A DNA stretch of 25,846 nt from Ochromonas danica. Lineage: Eukaryota; Sar; Chrysophyceae; Chromulinales; Chromulinaceae. The notes beneath the pieces were generated by a model. That model saw only the letters and a program-made list of their open reading frames with translations, was not told the origin of the DNA and made no database searches. Below, piece after piece: positions 1-8,990 of the stretch. The translations under genes were made by a program, and so were the position numbers. The stretch covers positions 1 through 25,846 of the forward strand of contig VKHL01000252.1 of the NCBI GenBank assembly GCA_015146655.1, given 5' to 3'. How positions within the stretch are numbered: the first letter of the stretch is position 1; every line of letters begins with the position of its first letter.

Positions 1-293
1 AATCTAGTTAAGCACAATAACACATTATTCCATGTAATATTAATAAGAAACAGTGATAACAACATTGTAACTACAATAATTAATCTTGTCACAGTCACAT
101 CCTGTAAACTTTGTACACCAACAAAACTTCCACAATACAATAGCCCATGATTAATATGGCATATAGGAAAAGAAAGACAGAGACGTACTAATCAAAAGCA
201 GTCACCAATATCAGTATTAGAATGCTATTACCATAAAAACATCATATTTATTTTGTCATACGAACATATACACATACATGTTTGCATGCTCAC

Positions 294-973
294 CTCACTG
301 TGCACAACATTGACATCAATTGCTGGATGAAGTAACAACAATCTCGCCGTCTCAGCATTACCCTTAACAGCTGACATATGGAGCGCTGCCACACCCTACA
401 GACCATTACCACATCATACCATCCCTATTAGAATGCACAGCAACATAGTCGAACTATTCCCAGACATCCCTCCCGTCTACATCCTAGCTAACAGACAGTA
501 CACTGTTCTCCCTCATGACACCACGTTCTATACGCTATATCAACCAGCAGGCTATATAATCAGTACTATACCTTGATTTCTCTCCCATCCACAGTCACTG
601 TGAAGCGACCGTTGATTAGCGACACAGGGATTCTATGAATTGCATTGTAAGTCTCCAGCTTTTTTAATGTAGCCATATCTTCTGATTCAATCATTTGCTG
701 CCAATTAGTGGAGCAATCCTGAAGTAGAACAGCGATCTCGTCGTCATTTTGTTGGTGAGCCAGGAAATTGTCATTCAGAGCCTGAGCTTCTTTAGCCCTT
801 CCCTCAACCTCAACTCGGATTTCTTTTTCTGCTCTGTGAGGGGTGTCATCCAGAAGATCATTGAACGCCTCCTCTTCTTCAGCACGACCTCTCTTTTTCT
901 GCGTTCTCCTCTTTCTTCTATTTTCTTCCTCTGTATTGTCTTGCTTCTCTACGTTCGACTTCATCATTTCCAT
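294..973 (-). CDS. Ankyrin-repeat protein, 5' part (gene runs off left edge)
   Basis: Exon 1 (973-572) encodes 134 residues. It begins MEMMKSNVEK and is rich in Glu, Lys and Arg (probable coiled coil). Exon 2 (395-294) adds 34 residues with the ankyrin pattern ALHMSAVKGNAETARLLL and then DVNVV, about one repeat. The 176-nt intron has a GTATAG donor and a TAG acceptor and joins in phase 0. Exon 2 ends in GAG followed by GTGAGC, a good donor, so further exons should lie beyond the left edge; I could not place one within 1-287. I chose the ATG at 973 because only non-ATG codons lie upstream before an in-frame stop. The function is unknown: ankyrin repeats bind proteins and do not identify a pathway. 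If the donor is not used, the frame reads 23 more codons to a stop. Confidence 0.6.
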
Positions 974-1151
974 CACTTCCAGCAAATAGGAAAAGATGAG
1001 ATGAAATTATTTAAGAATGAGGTAGTCCTAGAAATAGCAAATACTTGTAGTACAAGTAATAGCTGGACTAGACTAGACTATTCTATAGTATATTAGTCTA
1101 TATTCAATGACGGTCTCGGTCTTGCTTGCGTGAGCTTTGCTGAGAAATCTT

Positions 1152-1338
1152 CAGCTTTTGGATTGTGAAGAGTCAGTTGAGTGAGAAAGAAAACCTAATT
1201 TTACGAGTTTAAAATCGTAAATCACAATAAAAATGGCTTTCAAGTCAAACTTGAGCCATTTTTGTCGTGATTTACTATTTTAAACTCGTAAAATTAGGTT
1301 TTCCTTCTCACTCAACCAACTCTTCAGCAATCAAAAGC
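1152..1338. repeat. Fold-back (MITE-like) inverted repeat, older copy
   Basis: The two arms, about 1153-1242 and 1251-1338, are inverted copies around an 8-nt spacer. Over the inner 82 nt I count about seven mismatches and two small indels, roughly 90% identity. The motif AATCTT occurs directly outside both ends (1146-1151 and 1339-1344), which would be a 6-bp target-site duplication. No coding capacity is visible. This is the structure of a non-autonomous fold-back DNA element or a snap-back MITE. A 15-nt piece of the arm (ATCGTAAATCACAAT) recurs at 4461-4475, possibly by chance. Confidence 0.7.
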
Positions 1339-1645
1339 AATCTTAATGATTATTTCGCATCACAGTAGCCTAGGGGGTTCCTAGTAATTCTTGATAGAGT
1401 ATCTTTCTAAATCCTTTCGTTATGCCTTTGAAACGAACTAAAAGCCAATGTCATGCTATAGAAGAAGCATGTTGGGCGTGCAAGAGTTTGGATCTTTCGA
1501 ACTATCGATTTTGAATGATATGGGCTTTATGATGCATCAACTCTGAGAGACCTGCACCAAACCAACAAGTTTCTGATAGGGCAACACTGGCTCTTTTGGA
1601 GCTCCGAAGAAAATTGACGTGATAGATGCTCTTCGAACGAGTATG

Positions 1646-1829
1646 GAGCAGTCAATCAATATTCGAATCAATATATCCCAATGAATCGTCTGCTTCCCTG
1701 TCTTCGTCAGAAGGCTTGGCTTGTCTTCTCCCATGATGACAGGGAAGAAGACAAGCCAAGCCTTCTGACGAAGACAGGGAAGCAGACGATTCATTGGGAT
1801 ATATTGATTCGGACATTGATTGACTGCTC
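1646..1829. repeat. Near-perfect long hairpin, 83-bp arms, 18-nt loop
   Basis: The left arm (1646-1728) is the reverse complement of the right arm (1747-1829) at 81 of 83 positions; the loop is 1729-1746. Arms this similar imply a recent origin or ongoing homogenisation. A GTATGG donor-like sequence starts at 1641, five bases before the left arm, and a CTCAG acceptor-like sequence ends at 1831, two bases after the right arm, so the unit could be spliced as a 191-nt plus-strand intron. One frame of the right arm reads as an acidic peptide (SDEDREADDS...). I see no target-site duplication. The alternatives are an inverted duplication that makes hairpin RNA, or a fold-back transposon. Confidence 0.85.
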
Positions 1830-2232
1830 AGTTCATTTTATCATTAAAAAATGGATATGATTAAATCTATCCCTATTCCATCGATGATTAAAATATGGAG
1901 ATCTCTTAGGTTGGAGGCATGCTTTCGGAGGAGGCTTGCTATCATCACATGGCGTTCTCGATATCTTCTGATTCCATGGACCAGAGAATTCTCTTCAACT
2001 TCTCTACCAATATTTGCATGATTAAATCACTAAGCTACTTAGGTTGTCTGTCTATATTCATCCTCACTGTCACTCCTTGTAGATTATGATTCAAGAAGTT
2101 CTAAATTTGATGCATTCTATGTTAGACTAGGTTGTTATTATTTACACATTTTAGCATTTTCATCCATCTAGTCACCATCTCGAACGCTAATAAAACAATA
2201 AAAACAGAGCAATAACTACACATGCCACCAAG

Positions 2233-4185
2233 TTAGTCAGCACGTATCTTTCCCACTCCTCCTCCTCCTAACTGTGCTTGGTGGTAGTCTTGAAAAGCAT
2301 TGAGCAGAGTAGTCATAGCTCTACTTTGCAAGGTCTGTGTCTCTGCAATTTGCTCTCTGCAGAGCACTAGTTCTCTGTGCGCAATGCGATAGCGTTGTTT
2401 GGCTTCTTTCTCCTCCTCCTCCACCTTCACCATCGCTACATCCTCCTTTCCTCCCTCCTCGATGGCAGCTCGCAGACGATCGATAGTAGCCTTTGTTTCA
2501 TTGAGTAAGGTGATGATCTCACGCTGCCTGGTCTTCGCACCTTGTAGAGTCTCCTTGGCTTGTTCGTAGGCTTGGTAATACTGTGCGCCAGCATTCTGAC
2601 AGAAATGATCAAACAGAGCCCGCCTATCCTCTTCACTACCCTCGTCCTCCTCTTGCCCTTCTCCTTCATTCTCTGCCTCTTTCACTTGAGTGTCTTGGCT
2701 CTGAGTCACTGCTGTGTCATTATTACTGTTATGCGTGTTGTTAGACTCGTCCACCGCCACGCCAACAACTGTCTGCTGGAGAACAGCCTTCACTTTATCT
2801 TCATCATTACCACAGCTCTGCCATAGGGCCTTTGAAAGCCAGTGGATCATAAGATAGCTTTGTGATAGCGACCGCACGGGTAGAGCCGAGGCGATGGCCT
2901 CCACGGGACTGCCCCCCAATGATGAAGCTTCTCGCACAGCAGGCTCACCGATGATGTAATCCAATAGCATCCTGCCGCTCTGATTGCGCTGAGCTTTGGT
3001 CATTTCTGGTAGATACACTTCATCTCCACGAATCGAGTCCCGCATAGCCAACTCCTTGCGTAAGAGGTCCAATTGAGCTTGTAGCACTCTACTAGGAGCT
3101 TGTTCCTTGGCCACGAGGCGATTCCTCACAGGATGCATCTCAATTGCTTTCATACGTGCTGCCAGACGAAGAGTGGACAATGTCTCCCAAGCATGATCCC
3201 GCTTGGGCCAGATGCAAGCAATCAAGTATGTGTTGCCATTTCCTCCTAAAGAGTCTTTGAGCAAGTAGGTTAACTTGGATTGTCGATATGGAATATGATC
3301 TCTTTTGGTCTGTGTCAAAGCCACCACGACCTGCTCTAGATAGGAGAGAGACCGATTGATGTAATTCGCTTCCTTCTGCACTGTGCCTGAAGACTTCGTC
3401 TTGTCTGTTCGCTCACTTCCAGCGAGGTCGACCAGGTGCAGCTTGGACTGGTGCACCTCCGGCTCTCCGCGCTTCCCACTGGTTTTGGATCGAGTGATGT
3501 AGCACGTGTAGATGAGATGGGAGCGGGACGAGCGCTGGTTGAGTTGATGCTCTGCAACAGCACGCGTAGCGAGAGCATTTGCCACGAGGTCCAGTGCCTC
3601 CTGGGCGTAGCTAATGGGCATGAGACAGAGTCCAGGAACGATGACTCCACTCTCAGTTTCGATTATAGACAGCTTCGCAGACGGTACCACGGAATTAGAT
3701 GTAGCAGTGGGGGTTGGAGGGAGGGTGGTAGCATGGCTGTCGACAGAGAGGAGGTCGATGAGTGTCTCGTTGTAGATCTCCAGTACGGAGAAGCGGAAGG
3801 ACAGCGTGGCGACACTGTCTGGCAGCCTCGCGGCCAGTTCGAAGAGGTGATGGACAGTGAAACCAACTACACCATAGTCTTCCACTGAGCGGTCGAGTGC
3901 ACCACACATCGTGTGTGTCTTCCCTGCTCCTGTTTGTCCATAAGCGAAGACTGTGCCATTGTAGCCATCCACCGCAGCCTCCACTATAGGCAACGCACTG
4001 GCCTGGAAGACCGCTCGCTGTTGGCTGTCTTCAGAGAAGATGTCATCAAAGGTGAAGGAGTGTGTGGCCCCAGAGACCTCGAAGGTCACTGTCTTGCTCT
4101 CCTCTGCTGTGCGGAAAGCTTCCATGCGAGGCTCACTGCCCAGCAGATCGGGACGTATGCGCACTCCCACTGAGATCCTTGGCAT
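2233..4185 (-). CDS. Kinesin-9 family motor protein (KIF9/KIF6-like)
   Basis: A single-exon protein of 650 aa with an N-terminal motor. Visible ATPase motifs are the P-loop GQTGAGKT (residues 83-90), switch I NQRSSRSH (216-223) and switch II DLAGSE (253-258), followed by the microtubule-binding segment HIPYRQSKLTYLL. Kinesin-9 hallmarks are SLSYLEQ after switch II, ACIWP...ETLSTLRLA near the end of the motor, and a C-terminal segment (LFDHFC...KETLQGAKTRQ...ATIDRLR) matching the coiled-coil tail of KIF6/KIF9. Members of this family work in motile flagella, and Chlamydomonas KLP1 lies at the central pair. An acidic low-complexity linker lies at about 500-535. The start ATG fits the usual short lead before the first motor strand (ISVGVRIRP). 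A flagellar role here is inferred from the family. Confidence 0.93.
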   Translation of the reverse strand: MPRISVGVRIRPDLLGSEPRMEAFRTAEESKTVTFEVSGATHSFTFDDIFSEDSQQRAVFQASALPIVEAAVDGYNGTVFAYGQTGAGKTHTMCGALDRSVEDYGVVGFTVHHLFELAARLPDSVATLSFRFSVLEIYNETLIDLLSVDSHATTLPPTPTATSNSVVPSAKLSIIETESGVIVPGLCLMPISYAQEALDLVANALATRAVAEHQLNQRSSRSHLIYTCYITRSKTSGKRGEPEVHQSKLHLVDLAGSERTDKTKSSGTVQKEANYINRSLSYLEQVVVALTQTKRDHIPYRQSKLTYLLKDSLGGNGNTYLIACIWPKRDHAWETLSTLRLAARMKAIEMHPVRNRLVAKEQAPSRVLQAQLDLLRKELAMRDSIRGDEVYLPEMTKAQRNQSGRMLLDYIIGEPAVREASSLGGSPVEAIASALPVRSLSQSYLMIHWLSKALWQSCGNDEDKVKAVLQQTVVGVAVDESNNTHNSNNDTAVTQSQDTQVKEAENEGEGQEEDEGSEEDRRALFDHFCQNAGAQYYQAYEQAKETLQGAKTRQREIITLLNETKATIDRLRAAIEEGGKEDVAMVKVEEEEKEAKQRYRIAHRELVLCREQIAETQTLQSRAMTTLLNAFQDYHQAQLGGGGVGKIRAD

Positions 4186-4572
4186 TTCTTTCCTTCAAAA
4201 TGGCTGATCTCCTTTGTTAATAATCTGTCACGCGCACTTCGTTCTCAGTCGAAGTGGACATTCTGTTGTTGTTTTTGAAATGTTTTGACAATGAAAACGA
4301 CAAGTTGATCAGACAGTTACTATTGAGAGTTGAAACTCGTGATTTTGGACTTTTCCCCTCTCCACCTTAAAGACTCTGTGCCATGACTTCATAGGCATCT
4401 CGCACTTTCCTATTAGGTACTTTAGAGCTCACTGAATTAAGTCTTAGCGTAGGAATTGTAATCGTAAATCACAATCACCTTCATTGGTATTATGGCGATC
4501 TGATTGCTTCTCTGCTATCTTTATCTGTTCCTTCTCTCTGTCAGCTTCTCTATTCCCACGCATCTGATAATA
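4186..4572. promoter_or_regulatory. Divergent intergenic region between kinesin-9 and the kinase
   Basis: These 387 bp separate two genes transcribed away from each other, so both 5' UTRs and promoters should lie here. I see no clear TATA box or known element. No coding exon or RNA gene is evident. Confidence 0.4.
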
Positions 4573-5840
4573 ATGGATCACCTCTGCTTGCCTTGTCAGC
4601 AAGAGGGAACAGCACCCAGCAGAGATGAGGTCGAAGTGAAAGCCATGGCTGACATTCCCGGCTATATCGTGGATGCTCAGATAGGAGAAGGTGTGATTCA
4701 TCTGGCACTCCTCCTCTTTATGTATCTCACTGTCGTTGTTCTGTCTTCTAGGGTCACGTGGCAGCACGTATCGAGGCTTCTCCCAGAGCGATCTTGCCCG
4801 TGCCTCTCCCTACTGCCTCAAGGTCTGCCGTGCTTTTCCACTGCCACATCTCTCTCATCCAGTGTGATCTCTTTCTATGGCTGTCTCAGGTTTGTAAGCG
4901 AAGCAAGCTGAAGAAGATGAAGTTCCTATTAGGTGAGCACGGCGGGCTAGGGCGATATTTCACTGCCTTTGATGAGCTGCAAGGAGAGATCGCCTTGTTG
5001 CGGACGCTTTCCCATGAACATATCATCCACCTGTACGAGGTGGTGGTGGATGAGGAAGAAGACTTGGTCTGTCTCGTGACGTCCTTCGCTCCTCTGGGCG
5101 CCCTCATGACGTCTTCAGACGGACACACCTACTGCCCCTCCGACGCCTTCCAGAAAATTCTTAGTGGACCTATTGCTATGGACACCTTACTTGAGCTCTT
5201 CCTTCAGATCACTGAGGTATGCTATGCTGTGCTATGCTTGTCTGTCTATTGTGTTGTTGTGGTGACAACAGATGAGTGGTGCTAGGCAGTGCAGTACTTG
5301 CATCATAAAGGCATCTGTCATCGAGATATCAAGCCAGATAATCTCTTCTTGCGGTCAAGCTCTCACTTGTTGCTAGGAGACTTTGGTTGTGCGAGGATCT
5401 ATCCCGCCGAGACGAACCCGCAGGCCCTAGTGGGAGATACGCTCGGCACGCCCGCCTTTTGGGCTCCAGAGAGCCTCCAGTCTGGGAAGTTTGCACATTC
5501 TCGTGATCTTGGTCTCAGCTACGAGGATAGTGAGGAGGGCAGTGAGTCGACGTCATTGCCTTATTCCGCCTATTTGTTGGACATCTGGGCCATGGGCGTA
5601 ACGCTCTACTTACTGCTCACTGGCAGACTGCCCTTCGAGGCGAAGGACAGCATGACACTGTTTAATCTTATCTGCACGCAGGAAGTCTATCTTTCTGGTC
5701 GTTTGGTTGTCTCTCTCCATCCCGGCGAGGAGGAGGCGGCCGTGGCTCCTGCCAAGCAAGTGTTGGAGGGTTTATTGTGCAAGGAACCTGCTGAAAGATG
5801 GTCCGTGCAGAATGTTGTTGATTATCTTGGTAATAGATGA
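4573..5840 (+). CDS. CaMKK/GRIK-like serine/threonine protein kinase
   Basis: Four exons (4573-4690, 4752-4822, 4890-5216, 5286-5840) join in phase to give 356 aa. The kinase signature is complete: Gly-rich loop GEGSRGSTY, ATP lysine in YCLK (K63), helix-C Glu in GEIALLR (E96), catalytic loop HRDIKPDN (D186), DFG (D204) and GTPAFWAPE in the activation segment. DIWAMGVTLYLLLTGRLPF and LLCKEPAERW resemble CaMKK, LKB1-type upstream kinases and plant GRIKs, which phosphorylate the AMPK/SnRK1 activation loop. A basic insert lies between the ATP lysine and helix C, where CaMKKs also carry an insert. The protein ends soon after the kinase fold, with no visible calmodulin-binding tail. The start could instead be the ATG at 4645. 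The upstream-kinase role is inferred from the family. Confidence 0.82.
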
Positions 5841-6144
5841 TTTATTGGATAGATGTGTTAATTGATTGTAAATATCTCGTCAATCTGAAAAAATAATACG
5901 TTGAAGTGAAGTGATGAGTCTTCTGCTATGCTGCCTGAGGATGAGGACGTTAGATTCCTTACCACTATTGTGGATGGTTGGACTCTTTGGTTGCCGTGTA
6001 ATCAGTACATTTCATTGTTATAACACACAGCATACAAAGAGCTAGATTTAGCTATTTGGAGGATTTGGCATGGCGTTGGGGGGTTGTTCAAATATCATTG
6101 ACAAGTCTACACATATTCAAATATACAACATAGTTTGGCTGAGG
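5841..6144 (+). other. Intergenic: kinase 3' end and SET-gene 5' region
   Basis: These 304 bp between two genes on the same strand hold the kinase 3' UTR, with an A-rich stretch (AAAAAATAATA) about 50 bases after its stop, and the leader of the next gene. An in-frame ATG at 6070 would add 25 residues to that gene but is less likely than the ATG at 6145. Nothing else is recognised. Confidence 0.4.
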
Positions 6145-7356
6145 ATGAAGTTGCTCTCCTCGCTTCTGCAACTGGCTTGGGCACTTTTTCTCTCCTCCAC
6201 TCTTCTCATCTATGTGGCTGGTGATGAGGTCAGCTGGGCAGCAGAGCTCTCTACTGAAGGATCGCTTGATGCAATCGAGGAAAGCGAATCAACTCCACAA
6301 CAACTGCTATTCTGTGAAGTCTACCTTGCACCTTCTCTCATCCCTGATGCTGGGCGAGGAGTCTTTGCTGGCAGAAGCCTTCCTCGTAAGACTGTCCTGG
6401 ACCACTCGGTCAACATCCCCGTGCTGGACAGAGACATTGCGGACAGCCAGCTAGACAACTATGTCTTCTCCACGGGTATCGAAGGCTATTCCATGCTTGC
6501 ACTAGGCCTGGGCTCTCTCTTCAATCACAATGACACAGAGACAGTGGTTCACAATTGGATGGACGACGAAGTGGCGGATCCTGCCAGAGTAGCCTCACAG
6601 CCACAGTCAACCTTCTCCAGGAGTATATTCTCCCTTGGCACAGAGAGTGTTCCAGGCCAAGAACTCTTTATTAGCTATGGAGATGACTGGCTTGAGGGCA
6701 GGGGACTCAACAACAGCCAGCTGCCCGGGGCTTCTACCCTATGCAGAGAGGAGCAGTGGCTGCAGGCGAGGGGGCGCTGCTTGACAGAAGTGGTTGCTCA
6801 ACCCTCCACTCTGCCACATGGTGGAGTTGGCTTATTTGCTCGCCGTGATTTTGAGCCAGGAGAGGTTGTCGCAGTCTCTCCTGTCCTTGTGATGTCTATG
6901 GAGGTTCTGTCAAAGACGAAGTTGTCAAGTGTTTTGTGGAACTATTGCATTGGTCAGCCAAGTCGATTCCCCATCGCTTTGCTGCCAATTGCTAGAGCTG
7001 CTCTTATCAATCACCACAGCGAGTTAGCCAATGTGATGATGGAGTGGGATGGAGAGCCTCCAACAGCCTCTGTCGAACAATTGCTGGCTGCTCCATTCGC
7101 ACCACTTACTCTGGCTTACCGAGCCACACGCTTGATACGCCATGGAGAAGAGATCCTGCTGGACTATGGGTCAGCGTGGATAGAAACCTGGCAGCGTTGG
7201 AATCGTTGCAACTCTCTAGCTGGAGAAGATGACCTTGGACTGGGGAATGACCACCACCATTTACATTGCAGTGATCCCATTTTCCGAGAGATGATCCTGC
7301 CTCCCAAAGATCTCTTCCCCATGCAGTGGGAGCCCCATCTTCATGATTCGCTCTAA
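6145..7356 (+). CDS. Protein with two tandem SET-like domains and a signal peptide
   Basis: A single-exon protein of 403 aa. From the ATG at 6145 it begins MKLLSSLLQLAWALF and continues with a hydrophobic run ending near YVAG, a typical ER signal peptide. Two SET-like units follow. The first has GRGVFAGRSL, SLFNHND and LFISYGDDW. The second has GVGLFARRDFEPGEVV, ALINHHS and ILLDYGSAW. These correspond to the G-x-G-x-F, N-H and (E/I)xxxYG motifs of SET-domain lysine methyltransferases, so the protein is an internal duplication. A signal peptide is unusual for SET enzymes, which mostly act in the nucleus, cytosol or plastid. The substrate is unknown. The final Tyr of the SET active site seems present in both units, but activity cannot be judged from sequence alone. 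Confidence 0.75.
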   Translation: MKLLSSLLQLAWALFLSSTLLIYVAGDEVSWAAELSTEGSLDAIEESESTPQQLLFCEVYLAPSLIPDAGRGVFAGRSLPRKTVLDHSVNIPVLDRDIADSQLDNYVFSTGIEGYSMLALGLGSLFNHNDTETVVHNWMDDEVADPARVASQPQSTFSRSIFSLGTESVPGQELFISYGDDWLEGRGLNNSQLPGASTLCREEQWLQARGRCLTEVVAQPSTLPHGGVGLFARRDFEPGEVVAVSPVLVMSMEVLSKTKLSSVLWNYCIGQPSRFPIALLPIARAALINHHSELANVMMEWDGEPPTASVEQLLAAPFAPLTLAYRATRLIRHGEEILLDYGSAWIETWQRWNRCNSLAGEDDLGLGNDHHHLHCSDPIFREMILPPKDLFPMQWEPHLHDSL

Positions 7357-7580
7357 GCGAGCAGATTCATGTTGGATTTATATCTGTTTCTCTGTATATC
7401 TGTTTCTTCTCTGTATATTCATGGTTTGGTTGTAATCAACAACCAGCTGCTGCCCCTCACACCAAAAGAACGAGTTCACTTTTCTCTTACTCACTATCAT
7501 ACAATCTCCATATACATTTTATTGACTAATAGTCTCCAATACTTTCTCTCTACGAGTCTCAAAAGAGTCCGCAGGAGATT

Positions 7581-8551
7581 TCATCCTTGGCTTGATTCGG
7601 CTGTAGAAGTGGCGCGCATCGAGCGAGGACGTCGACTGCCTCCCAACGTGGTGGTACTGCCCAGACCACCGCTTTGCACAGCCTTCTCCATTCGAATACG
7701 CTCCAAATTTTGCTGTGCCTCCAGCTCAGCCTTGACATTCTGATAGCGCTGCAAGAGACGCTCTAAGTCGAGATGCCGCTGTTTCTTTTGCTCTTCTCGG
7801 CCAGTTTGGATTCTCTTCTGCAAAGCCAACAGCTCCTGTTGTTTTGTGAATTTGAACTTGCTCTCCTTTCCCAACAAGTCCTTATCCAACAAACAAAACC
7901 ACACTTCATTATTACACAGAGCAGGATGAGTCATTGGGAGTCAGTCACCTGTTGTCGATCACTGTGCCACTTCTCCAACTCCCATGCCTCCAAGGCATCA
8001 GCTTTTAACTTAATCTTATGTGCCTCAGCATAATCTTTTTGCTTCGCGAGTGTCTCTTGGATCTTACGTAGATTGAGCAGGTCTTTAGAGAACTTTGGTC
8101 GAATCTGTTTGCCCAATAGTTTTCTCTGGAAGTCGCGCAACTCCGCGGCGTGTCTCTCCTTCATCGCCTCCACGAGTTCTTCCGCGTGAGACTCATACTC
8201 TGCCATCTTCTTGTCCCATATCATGTTGAATTGTTGGAATTCAAGCATATGAGCTTCTTCCACACCAAGACGCTCCGCGATTTGCCTCGAACGCATTGCC
8301 TCCTACTCGCACCATGTAAGGTACACAAGATATTGTTAGGAGGATGATGATGATGGTATGGTTAGGAGAGGTGGGGAAAGAAGAGAATGATAACCTACTC
8401 TTCTTCGATTTTCTTCATGTAGCTTCAACTCATCAAGTCGATTCTTCGCGATCTCTGCCTCAACATATTTGCCTTGGCGCTCACAATTCTTGCGATGCTC
8501 TTCGAGGATTTCTAAGAAATCTTGAACTGCAGCATCTTCAGTGGGATCCAT
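7581..8551 (-). CDS. Conserved coiled-coil protein, unknown function
   Basis: Three exons (8551-8399, 8302-7949, 7880-7581) join in phase 0 to give 268 aa. Almost the whole protein is charged, Leu-spaced helix: FLEILEEHRKNCERQGKYVE, then FNMIWDKKMAEYESHAEELV, KFSKDLLNLRKIQETLAKQK and LQKRIQTGREEQKKQR. The repeated layout (…QGKYVEAEIAKNRL, …QKDYAEAHKIKLKA) looks like a widely conserved eukaryotic coiled-coil protein, but I cannot name the family with certainty. The last 30 residues are Ser/Gly/Arg-rich and probably disordered. Donors are GTAGGT and GTGACT; acceptors are GTAG and ATAAG, the second weak. The gene is convergent with the SET gene 224 bp away. A cytoskeletal or scaffolding role would be a guess. 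Confidence 0.75.
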
Positions 8552-8990
8552 GGCAATAATAGCTGTCTTCTCTTGTGCTGAGACTACTTCTCTTCTTCTG
8601 ACGAGCTAATAGCAAGCACTGTAGCCTTTCCTCACTGTCTTGAGAGCAAACAAGCCAAAACCATCACAACAGCACAGCAGCACAGCAGCACAAGCGAAAC
8701 AACGACAAACGGTTTCGCCTAGACTGAACTGAGAGAATAGAGAGTTATTACTCAACTTTCTCGACTTTCTGCTGCTTCTCTGTCACCTCACTGTTCACTG
8801 TCACCTCCCCCTGCAGCACATGGCAAACAAACAAACAAGAGAAAGAAGACAACGACTGCTGTGAGAAGGAACCCTCACCTCTGCATTGCACCACACATGG
8901 CAGCAGTAGCAGCAGCTGATTGAGAGGCGGAAGAGTCATGGCAGGCAGCAGCATCACAATTGAATTGCCTGCTGTCTTCTTCTCAAGACA
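8552..8990. promoter_or_regulatory. Divergent intergenic region, coiled-coil gene / aldo-keto reductase
   Basis: These 439 bp must hold both promoters. A short AGCACAGC repeat lies at about 8672-8690. On the minus strand a plausible 68-nt intron (GTGAGG...CTGCAG, about 8876-8809) suggests a spliced 5' UTR for the coiled-coil gene or a non-coding transcript. The flanking sequence gives no in-phase ORF with an ATG. Confidence 0.35.

Larger units (their letters stand above)
974..2232. other. Gene-poor, AT-rich stretch with two fold-back repeats
   Basis: This 1.26-kb stretch separates the left ankyrin gene from the kinesin 3' end. It holds the fold-back repeats at 1152-1338 and 1646-1829, listed separately. 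Around them are only short open stretches. One on the minus strand at about 1848-2003 encodes around 50 residues ending in NHRWNRDRFNHIHFLM. This vaguely recalls the region of PiggyBac-type transposases where an RDRF-like motif is followed by HF, but the match is by eye only and weak. A plus-strand stretch from 1424 (MPLKRTKSQCH...) closes after about 31 codons. The composition and the repeats suggest decayed transposon debris rather than a working gene. Confidence 0.5.

Noticed and set aside
1537-1794. 85-codon minus-strand ORF across the left hairpin
   Set aside because: It starts inside one hairpin arm, runs through loop and both arms, and has no supporting family; the hairpin structure explains the open frame.
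6070-6144. Upstream ATG for the double-SET gene
   Set aside because: It would place 25 polar residues before a clear signal peptide; the ATG at 6145 is more likely.
8748-8930. Small minus-strand gene with a 68-nt intron (GTGAGG...CTGCAG)
   Set aside because: The intron looks plausible, but no ATG-led frame stays open on both sides, so it is at most a spliced UTR or non-coding transcript.
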